The notes: generated by a model not told the origin, from the letters alone. 64,000 bases of DNA from Nitrospinaceae bacterium (GCA_028278405.1 JANQEK010000043.1:1-64000); one strand, 5' to 3'; shown: positions 26,687 to 35,707, counted from the first letter of the stretch. Made by a program: numbers and translations.

Positions 26687-27817
26687 TCAATACGCGTTGG
26701 ATTTTTCAAGTAAATCGGGAGTGAGCGGCAATGTCGCAAGCAAGTCTACAATACGATGTCCGGTTTGACCATCACCATAAATATTTTTCATGGGACTCTT
26801 GCCTGCTTTAATGATTTTTGCGACTTCCCTGGCGATCGCCGAGCGATCTGTTGAAACATCATGGACATTGCTGTTCCGCTCCCGGCCGTTTTGACGGTTA
26901 CCGATATTCACCACCGGCAGCCCAAATGTTCCTGACTCGATAATCCCGCTGCTGGAATTGCCGACCATGATATCGGCCGCGGCCAACCAGGAAACGAAAT
27001 CGGTTCGAGGCATATGAACGGCCAGCCGGACTTCCGATCGACTCCGGTAACGCTCCAGGGTTTCACGAATACGGTTCCCTCCCGCATCGGCATTCGGCAT
27101 CAACACCATGGTTTGCAGAGAACAATCCATCAAGGCCTCCATCAATTGCTCGGCTTGGTGCCCGGCTTGATCGGCTTCCTGAAGAACCGGGTGAAACACG
27201 ACCAGAGCCACGGGCTGGTTCGGGTCCAGTTGTTGCTCCCGGCATAATTCCTCCCGGGATCGTTGTGCCATCTCTTTCAATCCATCCAGGCCCGGAGCAC
27301 CGGTAACGAAAATATGATCTTCCCGTTCACCCATACGAATTAACCTTTGTTTGGACCCTTCGGTTGCAACCCAATGGTAATGCGCCAGTTTGGAAATGGC
27401 GTGACGGATGGGTTCGTCTACGGTGCCGGAACGTTCGCCTCCATGGAGGTGAGCCACGGGAATGTTCAAATGAATGGCGGCTAAAGTACCCGCAAGTTGT
27501 TCCCCGCGATCTCCCAGCACAAGGACCAGATTCGGCCGTTCTTTTTCAAACAAATCAACCATTGCACCCACTTCCATGCCGATAGCCCGTGCCATGGCGG
27601 CGCCGGATGTCTCTTCGGTATCAACGGGGATGCGTCCGCAAATACGGAGACCGCTGCTCTCAATTTCCTTTACGGTATCGCCAAATCGGGGCGACAGATG
27701 CATGCCGGTAACGCAGATGGAAACATCCAACACCGGATGGTTTGCAGCTGACAGCAAGGTGGATTTCATCAGGCCGAAATCTGCGCGCGTGCCGGAAACG
27801 TAAACAATCTTTCTCAT
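26687..27817 (-). CDS. Hydrolysing UDP-sugar 2-epimerase, NeuC/LegG-like
   Basis: Removes UDP and inverts C2 of a UDP-HexNAc-type sugar. In the legionaminic route it yields 2,4-diacetamido-2,4,6-trideoxymannose from UDP-diacetylbacillosamine. The 376 residues have a GT-B-like epimerase fold with VSGTRADFGLMKSTL at the N-terminus, LGDRGEQLAGTLAA, HLHGGERSGTVDEPIRHAISK and GNSSSGIIESGTFGLP (UDP site). The start overlaps the neuB stop as ATGA. NeuC acting on UDP-GlcNAc (sialic acid) is the alternative; the PglE/PglD neighbours favour the diamino route. Confidence 0.92.
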   Translation of the reverse strand: MRKIVYVSGTRADFGLMKSTLLSAANHPVLDVSICVTGMHLSPRFGDTVKEIESSGLRICGRIPVDTEETSGAAMARAIGMEVGAMVDLFEKERPNLVLVLGDRGEQLAGTLAAIHLNIPVAHLHGGERSGTVDEPIRHAISKLAHYHWVATEGSKQRLIRMGEREDHIFVTGAPGLDGLKEMAQRSREELCREQQLDPNQPVALVVFHPVLQEADQAGHQAEQLMEALMDCSLQTMVLMPNADAGGNRIRETLERYRSRSEVRLAVHMPRTDFVSWLAAADIMVGNSSSGIIESGTFGLPVVNIGNRQNGRERNSNVHDVSTDRSAIAREVAKIIKAGKSPMKNIYGDGQTGHRIVDLLATLPLTPDLLEKSNAY

Positions 27818-28848
27818 AGCTCAAGATCGGACCATTGCAGAGTATGTCCCTTCGGGAGGTCAGCCTTGACTTTGCAGCCTACCGCCTTATTGAGATCTTT
27901 GGGAGGAATGCCGTTTCCCGGACGTAACAGAACCACATCTTTTTCAGATAACGTTTCGTTGCGCTGAATACTCCGGGAAAGAGTCAGGCTTCGCCGCACC
28001 ACCTCCCTCACCGGCAGTTCGGAAGACGTGGGCGCTTTAACGGGTGATCCCATCACCTGTTCTGCAGTTCGGATGTTTTGGATCATCTGTTGCAGTTCGT
28101 TCGGTTCCAGGGAAGCGGCATGGTCCGGTCCCGGGAGTTTGCGGTCCATCGTAAAATGTTTCTCGATGATGGTTGCGCCCAGTCCCACAGCCAAAGGAGC
28201 CACCAGAATACCTTCACTATGATCGGAATATCCAATAGGCAGTCCTGTTTCTTTGTTCAAGGTGAGCATGGCATTTAGATTGATGTCCTCGGACTTTGCG
28301 GGATAGTTGGACGTGCAATGGAGCAGGGTAAGTCGCTCTGCCAGGGGTTCGGGAAATTTTTTGCGTTGCCGGGTTGTTTGAACCACCTCGATAGCTTCTT
28401 TTACTTCTTCAAGCGTCGCCATGCCCGTGGACATTATAACAGGGAGGTTCTTTTCCGCAAGATGAGTGATAAAAGGCAGATTGGTTAGTTCGCCGGATGG
28501 GATTTTGATGCGCTGGATACCCAGACCCACCAGAAAGTCGATCGAATCTAAGTCGAATCCAGTGGACATAAATTCGATGCCCTGTTCATCGCACCGGGCT
28601 TTAAGTGTTCGATGAAGATCCTGGGAAAGCTCCAGTTTGCGGATCATGGAGAACTGGTCGCCTTCTTGCGTGTTGTTTTTCTGGTACTCGGCTTTTTCGG
28701 CTCCGGGAGTTACCAGCGATTCCGCACGGAAGGTTTGGAACTTGACTGCGTCGGCTCCGGCTTGAGCGGCGACTTCAATCAATTGCAGCGCTAGCTCCTC
28801 CGATCCGTTATGGTTGACTCCGGCTTCGGCAATGACGAAACAGCTCAT
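27814..28848 (-). CDS. neuB: Nonulosonic acid synthase, NeuB/LegI-like
   Basis: Condenses phosphoenolpyruvate with a mannosamine-type sugar to make a sialic/legionaminic acid. The TIM-barrel part (about 1-275) shows FVIAEAGVNHNGSEELALQL, DAVKFQTFRAESLVTP, KIPSGELTN, LLHCTSNYPA, GYSDHSEG and EKHFTMDRKLPGPDH. A C-terminal SAF/antifreeze-like domain (about 285-344) ends KAVGCKVKADLPKGHTLQ. The 344-residue length is typical. It overlaps neuC by 4 bases. Specificity for legionaminic over N-acetylneuraminic precursors is inferred from the neighbours. Confidence 0.93.
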   Translation of the reverse strand: MSCFVIAEAGVNHNGSEELALQLIEVAAQAGADAVKFQTFRAESLVTPGAEKAEYQKNNTQEGDQFSMIRKLELSQDLHRTLKARCDEQGIEFMSTGFDLDSIDFLVGLGIQRIKIPSGELTNLPFITHLAEKNLPVIMSTGMATLEEVKEAIEVVQTTRQRKKFPEPLAERLTLLHCTSNYPAKSEDINLNAMLTLNKETGLPIGYSDHSEGILVAPLAVGLGATIIEKHFTMDRKLPGPDHAASLEPNELQQMIQNIRTAEQVMGSPVKAPTSSELPVREVVRRSLTLSRSIQRNETLSEKDVVLLRPGNGIPPKDLNKAVGCKVKADLPKGHTLQWSDLEL

Positions 28849-28901
28849 TCTTGTGTTTCCGATCTGGTTTAAATGATAAGGAGAGAAACCTATGGTGCAG
28901 T

Positions 28902-30485
28902 TTAACTTTGAGCGAGTTGATCGACCAATACCCCGGTTTTAGTTGGCTGAACAAACAGGGTGGAGGATTGTTCTTTGGGGATATTATGGTTTTTCCTCCA
29001 GATTTTTTCGTAATTATCGATCAACCGGGTATTCCGGGTCAGCATCATTTCACGCAAACCGACCAGTTCAACGGTATTAAAATTATGGCAGATGGCGGCG
29101 GAGATCTGACTGGCATCTCCAAGATCGAGGATGAACGCTTCCAAATTTCCTCCATACTGCTCTTCAATGGATTTGCGATAAACTGAAAACCATTCGGATC
29201 CGGGGTAGGGAGTGGCAAAGTGCGGTTTGACCACAATTCCCAATTCGTCCCACGCCTTCATGTTGTCCCGGATGGAATCGAAATCTTCGTTGGGAAATCC
29301 TATGATGATATTGGGGATGGGGCGGATACCGGACTCCAGGGTCCAGAAAAAACTGCGGTAGTTATTTTTGACGGTGGCGCCTTTGCCGACGGTTTTCATC
29401 ACGTGTGGAGCAAAGGATTCGTAACCGTATACCAGATGCGAGCAACCTGCCTGGCGCATGGTCTTGAGTATTTCGGGATTGCATAACGAGGCGTGGCTGG
29501 TGCCGCTCCAGTGGATGCCTTTCCAGCCGATGAGTTCGCCCTTATCGTCGTGCCGAGGTTCGGGTGCCAGGCCGTTCTCTTTCAGAAGACGACAGATTTC
29601 ACTCAACCAGGTCCCGCCGGAAGAAGTGTTCATCGTCATCAGGTTTTCGTCCAGGAAGCTGACAAAATCAACCTGGTATTTATCGTAAATGTGTTTGATC
29701 ATTTTCACGATGTATTCGGGGCTGTGGTAACGAATGATCCGCGTATAGTTGCCCGGTTCATCGAATTCCACATCCGTGCTGCCTTCGGCGGTTTCTTTGT
29801 ATCGCATGTCTCCGGAGAGCCCCAGATGATAGCAGTACCGGCAGATCAATGAGCACCCATAGCTGGCGTTGATGTCCAGCCGCCGTTTGGCCAGCATGCC
29901 TTCTTCGGAAAACAGAGCTTCGCTGTTTTTGAAATAGACTTCCTCCAGGGGAAACAAGTCCCACGCCGGATAGGGCAGGGAATCGAGATCCTTCAACAGC
30001 TCGCGCTCGGGTGAAAACATGAATTGGCCCGCGCTATTTCTTGAGATGGTTCCTGGAATATCATTCCAGTTCCGCTTGCCCTGATCGATCGCGTCCAGGA
30101 TTTCCGGGAAGGTGTTAAATCCCTCGCCCACGCAACCCACGTCTACTTGCGGCAGGAAGTTCATAATTTCACGCGGTAGGGATGTCAGCACGCCACCACC
30201 CAGTACGATGGCGGTATCCGGGCAGATTTCCCGGGCCAGTTTGACAATTTTTTTGATGGAGCCGTAAGCGGTAGTGATGCCACCGAGAGCGAGCGCTTCC
30301 CACTGGTCCGCCTTCAAGACCTCGCGCAACGTTTCCTCCCCCTGACGCCAGGCATTTTCATCATAGACCTGGACCTGGTGACCGCGCTCAATGGCAATAG
30401 AAGCCAGCAAGGCCAAGCCATACGGAACATGACGGGGAACGTCTTCTTCTCTTACCACGGGATTGATGATCAGAACTTTAGCCAT
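28902..30485 (-). CDS. B12-binding radical SAM protein
   Basis: The 527 residues have an N-terminal cobalamin-binding-like domain (about 1-130: VLIINPVVREEDVPRHVPYGLALLAS and LGGGVLTSLPREIMNFLPQVDVGCVGEG). This is followed by a radical SAM barrel with the cluster motif CSLICRYC (C-x3-C-x2-C) near residue 210. Such proteins methylate or rearrange unactivated carbons. I find no named subfamily. It lies between neuB and the MAF gene in the same operon, which suggests a modification of the nonulosonic acid or its glycan. A 6-base gap separates it from the MAF gene. Confidence 0.85.
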   Translation of the reverse strand: MAKVLIINPVVREEDVPRHVPYGLALLASIAIERGHQVQVYDENAWRQGEETLREVLKADQWEALALGGITTAYGSIKKIVKLAREICPDTAIVLGGGVLTSLPREIMNFLPQVDVGCVGEGFNTFPEILDAIDQGKRNWNDIPGTISRNSAGQFMFSPERELLKDLDSLPYPAWDLFPLEEVYFKNSEALFSEEGMLAKRRLDINASYGCSLICRYCYHLGLSGDMRYKETAEGSTDVEFDEPGNYTRIIRYHSPEYIVKMIKHIYDKYQVDFVSFLDENLMTMNTSSGGTWLSEICRLLKENGLAPEPRHDDKGELIGWKGIHWSGTSHASLCNPEILKTMRQAGCSHLVYGYESFAPHVMKTVGKGATVKNNYRSFFWTLESGIRPIPNIIIGFPNEDFDSIRDNMKAWDELGIVVKPHFATPYPGSEWFSVYRKSIEEQYGGNLEAFILDLGDASQISAAICHNFNTVELVGLREMMLTRNTRLIDNYEKIWRKNHNIPKEQSSTLFVQPTKTGVLVDQLAQS

Positions 30486-30491
30486 GACTCC

Positions 30492-31541
30492 TCAAGATGA
30501 AAACTTTTCCAGAAACCGCTGGAAAGGGATAAACTCGATGGGATCCCCAAATAAAATGCCCCCTTCCGTGCAATTATATATCATGCAATCCGCATCCTGG
30601 GCAATTTCCATAAACGACTCCCGGTACCACATGTACGCAGGATCGGTGAAAAACCATTTATCAATATGCGGATTGTGAATGCGTATAAAAAACTGATCCA
30701 GATCTTCTTCATCCGCCACTTTCAACATGGCGTCGTAATACTGTGTGTTCCGGTAAGGCGTGTCATCGTAATAGGAAAGATCCATTCCCACCAGTCCGAC
30801 ATGTTTCTTTTCAAGAACGGCATCGGCCATCATAAAAGCTGCCGCTCCTACATTGCCGCCGGCATTGACGCAGGGTAGTCCGTTGATCTCGTGAAGCTCG
30901 CGGGTCGCGCTGTTTTCTGCGTCGGGGTCGTCCAGCATGGGGTTCCACCAGTAAATCTGCATTCCTATTTCCAGCACCCGGTTCACCAGAACTTCGCTGG
31001 ATGAAGTGGAAAGTGCGATACGAATTTCCTTGCCATGCTCGTCGAGCAAGTCGATGATTTTCTGGTTGACCTCAAGTTCCCTGGCAAACTGCTCGTCCAT
31101 GTCCTGACGGCGGAAATAATCATCCTTTGCCAGCTTCTCCTCGTCGAGATCGGGGTCCCCTAACCAGCGTACAATCCGTTGGGGATGAGGGTCAACCGTA
31201 ACCATGAGGTCGGGTACGATTCCATGAGTCAGTAAATACCGTATGGCGCTTTCCGCACAAATAATGGCCCCTTTATATCCTGAAGATTGGATGGCCTTGG
31301 CCGGGTCCTTGAATTTGATGCTGGGACCGGATGCCACAATAACTGCATGATCGCCTTCTCCTACAGGGACTCCTCTCAGATCGACCAGTGATTTGCCCCG
31401 GTCCAGAAATTTGACGTTGCGCTGGGCATTTTCCAGGCTCATCGGCCCGGTTCGTTCCCAGGTGATCTGTTCCATATTGGCAATGAGTTCTTTTGCCGTA
31501 TGGCCGGAGGGATTTTTTTTGACGGATTCGGGAGGATTCAT
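30492..31541 (-). CDS. MAF/MptE-like (DUF115) motility-accessory glycosyltransferase
   Basis: Motility-accessory factor type proteins transfer pseudaminic or legionaminic acid to flagellin. The 349 residues carry the DUF115/MptE-like core: HAVIVASGPSIK, GAIICAESAIRYLLTHGIVPDLMVTVDPHP and the later GGNVGAAAFMMADAVLEKKHVGLVGMDLSYYDD. ATG 31541 is preferred over an in-frame TTG at 31580 that lies directly next to the preceding stop. Co-location with neuB, neuC and neuA homologues strongly supports nonulosonic acid transfer. No flagellin gene is in the window, so the acceptor is inferred. Confidence 0.85.
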   Translation of the reverse strand: MNPPESVKKNPSGHTAKELIANMEQITWERTGPMSLENAQRNVKFLDRGKSLVDLRGVPVGEGDHAVIVASGPSIKFKDPAKAIQSSGYKGAIICAESAIRYLLTHGIVPDLMVTVDPHPQRIVRWLGDPDLDEEKLAKDDYFRRQDMDEQFARELEVNQKIIDLLDEHGKEIRIALSTSSSEVLVNRVLEIGMQIYWWNPMLDDPDAENSATRELHEINGLPCVNAGGNVGAAAFMMADAVLEKKHVGLVGMDLSYYDDTPYRNTQYYDAMLKVADEEDLDQFFIRIHNPHIDKWFFTDPAYMWYRESFMEIAQDADCMIYNCTEGGILFGDPIEFIPFQRFLEKFSS

Positions 31542-31580
31542 GGACGTCCAGGGTGGGTTCAGGAAAGGGAAAATCGACAA

Positions 31581-31751
31581 CTATTTTTTAAGGTCCCACT
31601 CCACCTTTTTCTTTTTGACGAATGCGATACTGCCGCCAAAATGTTTCATCGCTTCTTTTTCAAACTTGTCTTCGAGACTGTCTTTATCGTTTTCCTTTTT
31701 GGTCTCAACTTTTTTCTTAAGATTGTAATTGCCTTTTAATAAAGAGGACAT
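31581..31751 (-). CDS. Small Lys/Glu-rich hypothetical protein (56 residues)
   Basis: A short frame starting at ATG 31751: MSSLLKGNYNLKKKVETKKE, then a charged helix and an FGGSIAFVKKKKVEWDLKK end. It is the first frame downstream of a near-consensus promoter and lies directly ahead of the MAF gene on the same strand, ending one base before the longest MAF frame. Ribosome site is weak. The Lys/Glu periodicity predicts a helix; no signal or membrane segment. I do not recognise it. Position suggests a small partner of the glycosyltransferase or a regulatory leader. Confidence 0.5.
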   Translation of the reverse strand: MSSLLKGNYNLKKKVETKKENDKDSLEDKFEKEAMKHFGGSIAFVKKKKVEWDLKK

Positions 31752-31864
31752 AGCTGCACCCGTGCGTTCTATCGATTAATGGTATGGTTAAAATTTAAAA
31801 AAAGAAAGAGGGGTGATTCAGAGTCGATTTCCAACCACTAAATCTTCAAAAATGATATTACTTA

Positions 31865-31893
31865 ATCGTAGGTTAAACCCGTTGTTTTGTCAA
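31865..31893 (-). promoter_or_regulatory. Strong sigma70-like promoter of the MAF-neuB operon
   Basis: Minus strand TTGACA (31893-31888), 17-base spacer, TACGAT (31870-31865). It starts within the T-tail of the SDR terminator and leaves a leader of about 105 bases before the small ORF. Confidence 0.65.
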
Positions 31894-31894
31894 G

Positions 31895-31916
31895 AAAACT
31901 CCTTTAAACCAAGGAG
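31895..31916 (-). terminator. Terminator at the end of the SDR gene
   Basis: CTCCTT-GGTTTA-AAGGAG stem directly after the TAA of the SDR gene, followed by TTTTC. It separates two minus-strand transcription units and abuts the next promoter. Confidence 0.6.
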
Positions 31917-32726
31917 TTACCATGTGCTGAGTCCGCCATCCACAATGATATTCTGCCCGGTGACGTAGGATGAGGCGTCGGAAGCCAGAAACAAAACCGC
32001 TCCGCACAACTCGTCCGGTTTTCCCATTCTCCCCAGTGGAACCCGGGCGCTGTATTTTTTCACGAAGGTTTCATTTTGACCGCTGAATATTCCACCGGGG
32101 GTGATGGCGTTGACGCGCACCCCTTTATCTCCCCAATAAGATGCCAGGTATTTGGTGAGACCCCAGACCGCAGCTTTGCTGGTACTGTAAACCGCGGGGG
32201 TGTTGATGGCTTGGCCTTCATATTCGGAGCCTTCGTAAATCCGCTGGTCGGGAGCGACGATACCATAAATGGATAGGGTATTGATGATGCTCCCGTTTCC
32301 GCGCTCTGCCATGGCGGAGCCGAATACCTGGCATCCAAGCATAACACCGGTCGTGTTGACGGCCATAACCGAATTCCAGTCTTCCAACGGGAATGTTTCA
32401 AACGACTCAAAAAAATTGGGGCTCTTAACAGCAGCGTTGTTGATCAATACATCAATGGGACCCAGTTGGGATTCCGTTTGTGATTTTATTTTTTTCAATT
32501 GATCCAATTGCGTAATGTCCGCGGTCAAAGCTTCGGCAGCACCTGAAAATTTCTTGTTGATGTCGTTGGCGGTTTTCTCCACTTTTCCGGAATCGCGATC
32601 AACCAGCGCAACGCGTGCTCCCTGGGCGGCCAGGGCGTGTGCAAACCGCGAGCCGAGAATACCGGCGCCGCCGGTCAAGAGGACAACCTTATCCTTGAGA
32701 TCAGTGTTTGTTGGATGACTGTTCAA
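31917..32726 (-). CDS. Short-chain dehydrogenase/reductase, PtmA-like
   Basis: A 269-residue classical SDR with the NAD(P) loop LLTGGAGILGSRFAHAL, NNAAVKSP, the catalytic Ser-Tyr-Lys set (INTLSIYG, AVYSTSKAAVWGL) and the C-terminal ASSYVTGQNIIVDGGLSTW. It overlaps the neuA-like gene by 26 bases. In Campylobacter flagellar loci the SDR PtmA accompanies the CMP-legionaminic synthetase PtmB; the same pairing here suggests a role in the precursor or modification of the nonulosonic acid, but the reaction is inferred. Confidence 0.85.
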   Translation of the reverse strand: MNSHPTNTDLKDKVVLLTGGAGILGSRFAHALAAQGARVALVDRDSGKVEKTANDINKKFSGAAEALTADITQLDQLKKIKSQTESQLGPIDVLINNAAVKSPNFFESFETFPLEDWNSVMAVNTTGVMLGCQVFGSAMAERGNGSIINTLSIYGIVAPDQRIYEGSEYEGQAINTPAVYSTSKAAVWGLTKYLASYWGDKGVRVNAITPGGIFSGQNETFVKKYSARVPLGRMGKPDELCGAVLFLASDASSYVTGQNIIVDGGLSTW

Positions 32727-33405
32727 TTTTTTCCCGCATGTAAAGTTCTACCAGTTTAAAGTCAATGGGCTCATCAATATCAATGGAACGTTCCCGTGGC
32801 ATGATATGGAGCCGTGCCTTGCCGTCCCATAAACCCTTGCTCAGAGTATGAGGGTGCCAGACGTAGATGGAAGCATTCATGGCGTACACTTTTGGAGCCC
32901 GCTGTCTTTGGTTGACGCCTCCCGGAGTTTGCTTGACTAGGGAATAATAACCGTCCGGTTGTTGCTCCACCATGTTGAAGTATGGATTTTTGATTGCCAG
33001 ATAGCCGGTAATGACGACGTCGGTTTCGGAGTCCAGCATATCGATGCAGCTTTTGATATCCTCCTGGTCGCGCAAGGGAGAGGTTGGATCCAGGTCAACG
33101 ATTTTATCAACCTGGATTCCGGAATCCACCACCCAGTCGACCAGATGCTGAATGACAGGAATCTTGGCGGCGGTGGACGTTGCCATTTCTGCGGGCCGGA
33201 GAAATGGAACCTGGGCTCCGCCCTGGCGTGCCACTTCAGCGATTTCCTTATCGTCTGTCGATACATAGACATGATCAATCAGCGGACAGGCCAGAGCCTG
33301 TTCGATGGTGTAATGGATCAACGGTTTCCCCAGTATGGGGAGAATGTTTTTGCGGGGAACTCCGGTGGAGCCTCCGCGGGCACAAATGGTCGCGAGTGTG
33401 CTCAT
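32701..33405 (-). CDS. CMP-nonulosonic acid synthetase, NeuA/LegF/PtmB-like
   Basis: Activates the nonulosonic acid with CTP in the cytoplasm. The 234 residues open ATICARGGSTGVPRKNILPI (the ARGGSKG.P.KN nucleotide loop with Thr replacing the usual Lys) and continue YVSTDDKEIAEVA, FLRPAEMAT, DLDPTSPLRDQEDI and ERSIDIDEPIDFKLVE. It overlaps the upstream oxidoreductase by 4 bases (ATGA) and the SDR by 26. The substitution of the conserved Lys in the loop is worth noting because that residue contacts the nucleotide in CMP-sialate synthetases. Overall pattern still supports this family. Confidence 0.9.
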   Translation of the reverse strand: MSTLATICARGGSTGVPRKNILPILGKPLIHYTIEQALACPLIDHVYVSTDDKEIAEVARQGGAQVPFLRPAEMATSTAAKIPVIQHLVDWVVDSGIQVDKIVDLDPTSPLRDQEDIKSCIDMLDSETDVVITGYLAIKNPYFNMVEQQPDGYYSLVKQTPGGVNQRQRAPKVYAMNASIYVWHPHTLSKGLWDGKARLHIMPRERSIDIDEPIDFKLVELYMREKIEQSSNKH

Positions 33406-34376
33406 CGTTGTCCTGCTTCCTTTGCGGTTAGAGCCAGTGCAACACTTTTCAGTCCGTCATTGATATCGGGTGATGTGGGGCGGTTGTGATGTACGGCATC
33501 CGTAAATATTTTGATGGCGGTCCGATAAGTCTCACCCACGTCAAAAGCAGATTTCCCGCAGTCGATGCGCTCTGAGCCGTCGGGTCCAATGAATTCGACA
33601 CGCTGTTCGCCGAGGTCCCAAATCAGTGTTCCCTGATCTCCCACGATTTCATAGCGTCGGACCAATTGGCGTGAGACATAATCCAACGAGAGAGAAACCA
33701 AGGGCGGCCCATCGTTCCCCAGTAGTATACACGCGGTATCCTCAGAATGGATATCCAATGAGCTGAATTTTCCCATCAGGGCTCGAACCTGATCGAATTC
33801 TCCGAACAGCCATCGGGCCATATCGATTTCGTGGATCAAGTCCATGACCACGCCGCCGCCCATATCTGATTGTGCGCTGTAACTTTTGCGATAATCCTGT
33901 TGAGGCCGCCAGTCCGGGAGCCACTGTCCAACGACCAAATTGGCGCGGACGATGGTTCCGAGTCGACCCGCCTGGATCATTTCTCGAATTTTACCGAGAG
34001 AGGGGAGGAATCTAAAATTGCAACCCACCAGACTCGGTGCGGAATATTGCGTAGAATTTAAACAGGATTGCAATTGTGCAATCTCCTGCCGGGTGGTGAC
34101 GGCGGGTTTTTCCAGGTACACGGGAACGTGAGCTTCGATTAAAGGGACGAGGGCGTCCATATGTTTGCCGGAGGGAGTGGCGATCAAGGCGAAATCCGGT
34201 TTTTCAGCCAGAGCTTGATCCATGTCGCCGTACACTTTCGCATCCAGCGACCGGGAAAAGTCGTCTTCATAGGCTTTGTCGCGAAGCAGAAGGAATTGGG
34301 CTGTTACGTCCAAATCCTGTAAATTCCGGATGTGCCTTTGGCCGATGGAGCCGGTACCGATGATTAATGGACGCAT
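33402..34376 (-). CDS. Gfo/Idh/MocA-family NAD(P)-dependent sugar oxidoreductase
   Basis: The 324 residues begin RPLIIGTGSIGQRHIRNLQD (Rossmann loop), followed by FALIATPSGKH and the EKP motif (VYLEKPAVTTRQE) that carries the conserved Lys. The C-terminal dimerisation domain has GGGVVMDLIHEIDMARWLFG, including the usual catalytic His. Such enzymes oxidise or reduce sugar hydroxyls; homologues occur in legionaminic acid loci. ATG 34376 is chosen over 34484, which would overlap the upstream gene. The start lies 85 bases after that gene. Confidence 0.88.
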   Translation of the reverse strand: MRPLIIGTGSIGQRHIRNLQDLDVTAQFLLLRDKAYEDDFSRSLDAKVYGDMDQALAEKPDFALIATPSGKHMDALVPLIEAHVPVYLEKPAVTTRQEIAQLQSCLNSTQYSAPSLVGCNFRFLPSLGKIREMIQAGRLGTIVRANLVVGQWLPDWRPQQDYRKSYSAQSDMGGGVVMDLIHEIDMARWLFGEFDQVRALMGKFSSLDIHSEDTACILLGNDGPPLVSLSLDYVSRQLVRRYEIVGDQGTLIWDLGEQRVEFIGPDGSERIDCGKSAFDVGETYRTAIKIFTDAVHHNRPTSPDINDGLKSVALALTAKEAGQR

Positions 34377-34461
34377 ATCTTGGTCTGTTTGTAGTGTCCG
34401 GGATAAATTCTCTGATGTATAAACCTGTCGTTGTCGGCTGACAAATAAATCAATAACTATA

Positions 34462-35694
34462 TTACTCCTGGCACAAATGGTCAATTACCTGAATGACTTT
34501 ATCCGTAGCCTGACCGACCGGCGGTAGAGGTGCGGTCGAGCGCCATCGTCCATCGATGACATCTTTAATTCCCTCCCCCAAGTCCTTTAAATTTGGAATG
34601 CCTTTCGACAATCCCATTTTGGCGAAGGGGGCATCCGGCGTGAACAAAGACATATCCATCGTCAAAATGGATTTGCCTAACAGTGCCCCTTCCAATCCTA
34701 CAGTGGATGCGATCGTCACCACAATATCGACGGCTTTTAGAAGTGTCGCCAGATCTTCAGACAAAGGGCTGATTTCAACTCGATCCATTTTATTTGAAAT
34801 CCGGGCATTGTCACTGGGATGGAGTCGAACCACCAAACGCCAATCCTTATTCTGATCGATTAAATGAAATAATTCTTTTTCTATTTTGCGGGGCAGGTCC
34901 GGATCTCCCTGTTTCCCGGTCACGGGATGTATCGAGGGTTCCGCTTGCGAGGCCCAGAGGATAACGGTTTTATTATTCCATCCCCTTTCTTTTCGGAGAA
35001 CTTCGGCTTGCCGGGCCAGTTCGGGAGAGGCCAGGCGATCAAAAACAGGATTACCGGTGACAATCACTTCCTCGGGAGAGCGTCCTGCATCAATTAGAAT
35101 ATTTTTTACGTAATCGGACATGACACAGACTCTGTTGGAATATCCAGGTTGACCCACCCAGGTGATTTCCAGCAGTCCGAACAAATCCACCAGGCATAGC
35201 GATGGAATATTGAGTTTTCCGGCAGTCATGATAGCGGCGCGCTCGGCTCTTGGGGAACTGGTAGTAATAACAAGGTCCGGTTTGAGATCTTCAAAGATAC
35301 GGTTCATTACAGAAAGCGGTAAAAATGCTTGTCGGCCCAACCTGGAATATTGCGCAGCCGCCTTATCGGCTCCGAGACGTTCGACCATATCGAAATATGA
35401 AAGGCCCAGATAAGCGACGGTTTCTTCATAAGGAACAATATTTTCATCGACATCCGTAGCCAGTTTTTTACCCCATTCCAGAGCTTCCACATCTGCGTCC
35501 TTCATAAAATCCTTGAAACCGTAGTAGGGGATACCCGATTTTTGCAAAACCTTTCCGGCATTGGTCAGTCCTATCAGGTTCAGCTTGTATTGGTTTCTCT
35601 TTTGCAGGGATCTCCATACAGGGATTATCATGTTCACGTGTCCTGCCCCGTAAGTTACAAACAGAATACTTTTCTTTTTATGGGGATCGTTCAT
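34462..35694 (-). CDS. GT-B-fold glycosyltransferase-like protein, paralogue 1
   Basis: A 410-residue protein with two Rossmann-like halves. The N-terminal strand-loop is ILFVTYGAGHVNMIIPVW; the C-terminal half has VIVTGNPVFDRLA, LVVRLHPSDN and VVTIASTVGLEGALLGKSIL, as in NeuC- or CDP-glycerol-transferase-like GT-B proteins. It is clearly related to the gene at 45185-46378 along its whole length (shared blocks YEETVAYLGLSY/REETVAYLGLSY, RQAFLPLSVM/RRAFLPLSVM, VGQPGY). Probably a glycosyltransferase or UDP-sugar hydrolase of the island. The start follows the ligase gene stop by 13 bases. Confidence 0.75.
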   Translation of the reverse strand: MNDPHKKKSILFVTYGAGHVNMIIPVWRSLQKRNQYKLNLIGLTNAGKVLQKSGIPYYGFKDFMKDADVEALEWGKKLATDVDENIVPYEETVAYLGLSYFDMVERLGADKAAAQYSRLGRQAFLPLSVMNRIFEDLKPDLVITTSSPRAERAAIMTAGKLNIPSLCLVDLFGLLEITWVGQPGYSNRVCVMSDYVKNILIDAGRSPEEVIVTGNPVFDRLASPELARQAEVLRKERGWNNKTVILWASQAEPSIHPVTGKQGDPDLPRKIEKELFHLIDQNKDWRLVVRLHPSDNARISNKMDRVEISPLSEDLATLLKAVDIVVTIASTVGLEGALLGKSILTMDMSLFTPDAPFAKMGLSKGIPNLKDLGEGIKDVIDGRWRSTAPLPPVGQATDKVIQVIDHLCQE

Positions 35695-35707
35695 ACGGAT
35701 TGTGGTT

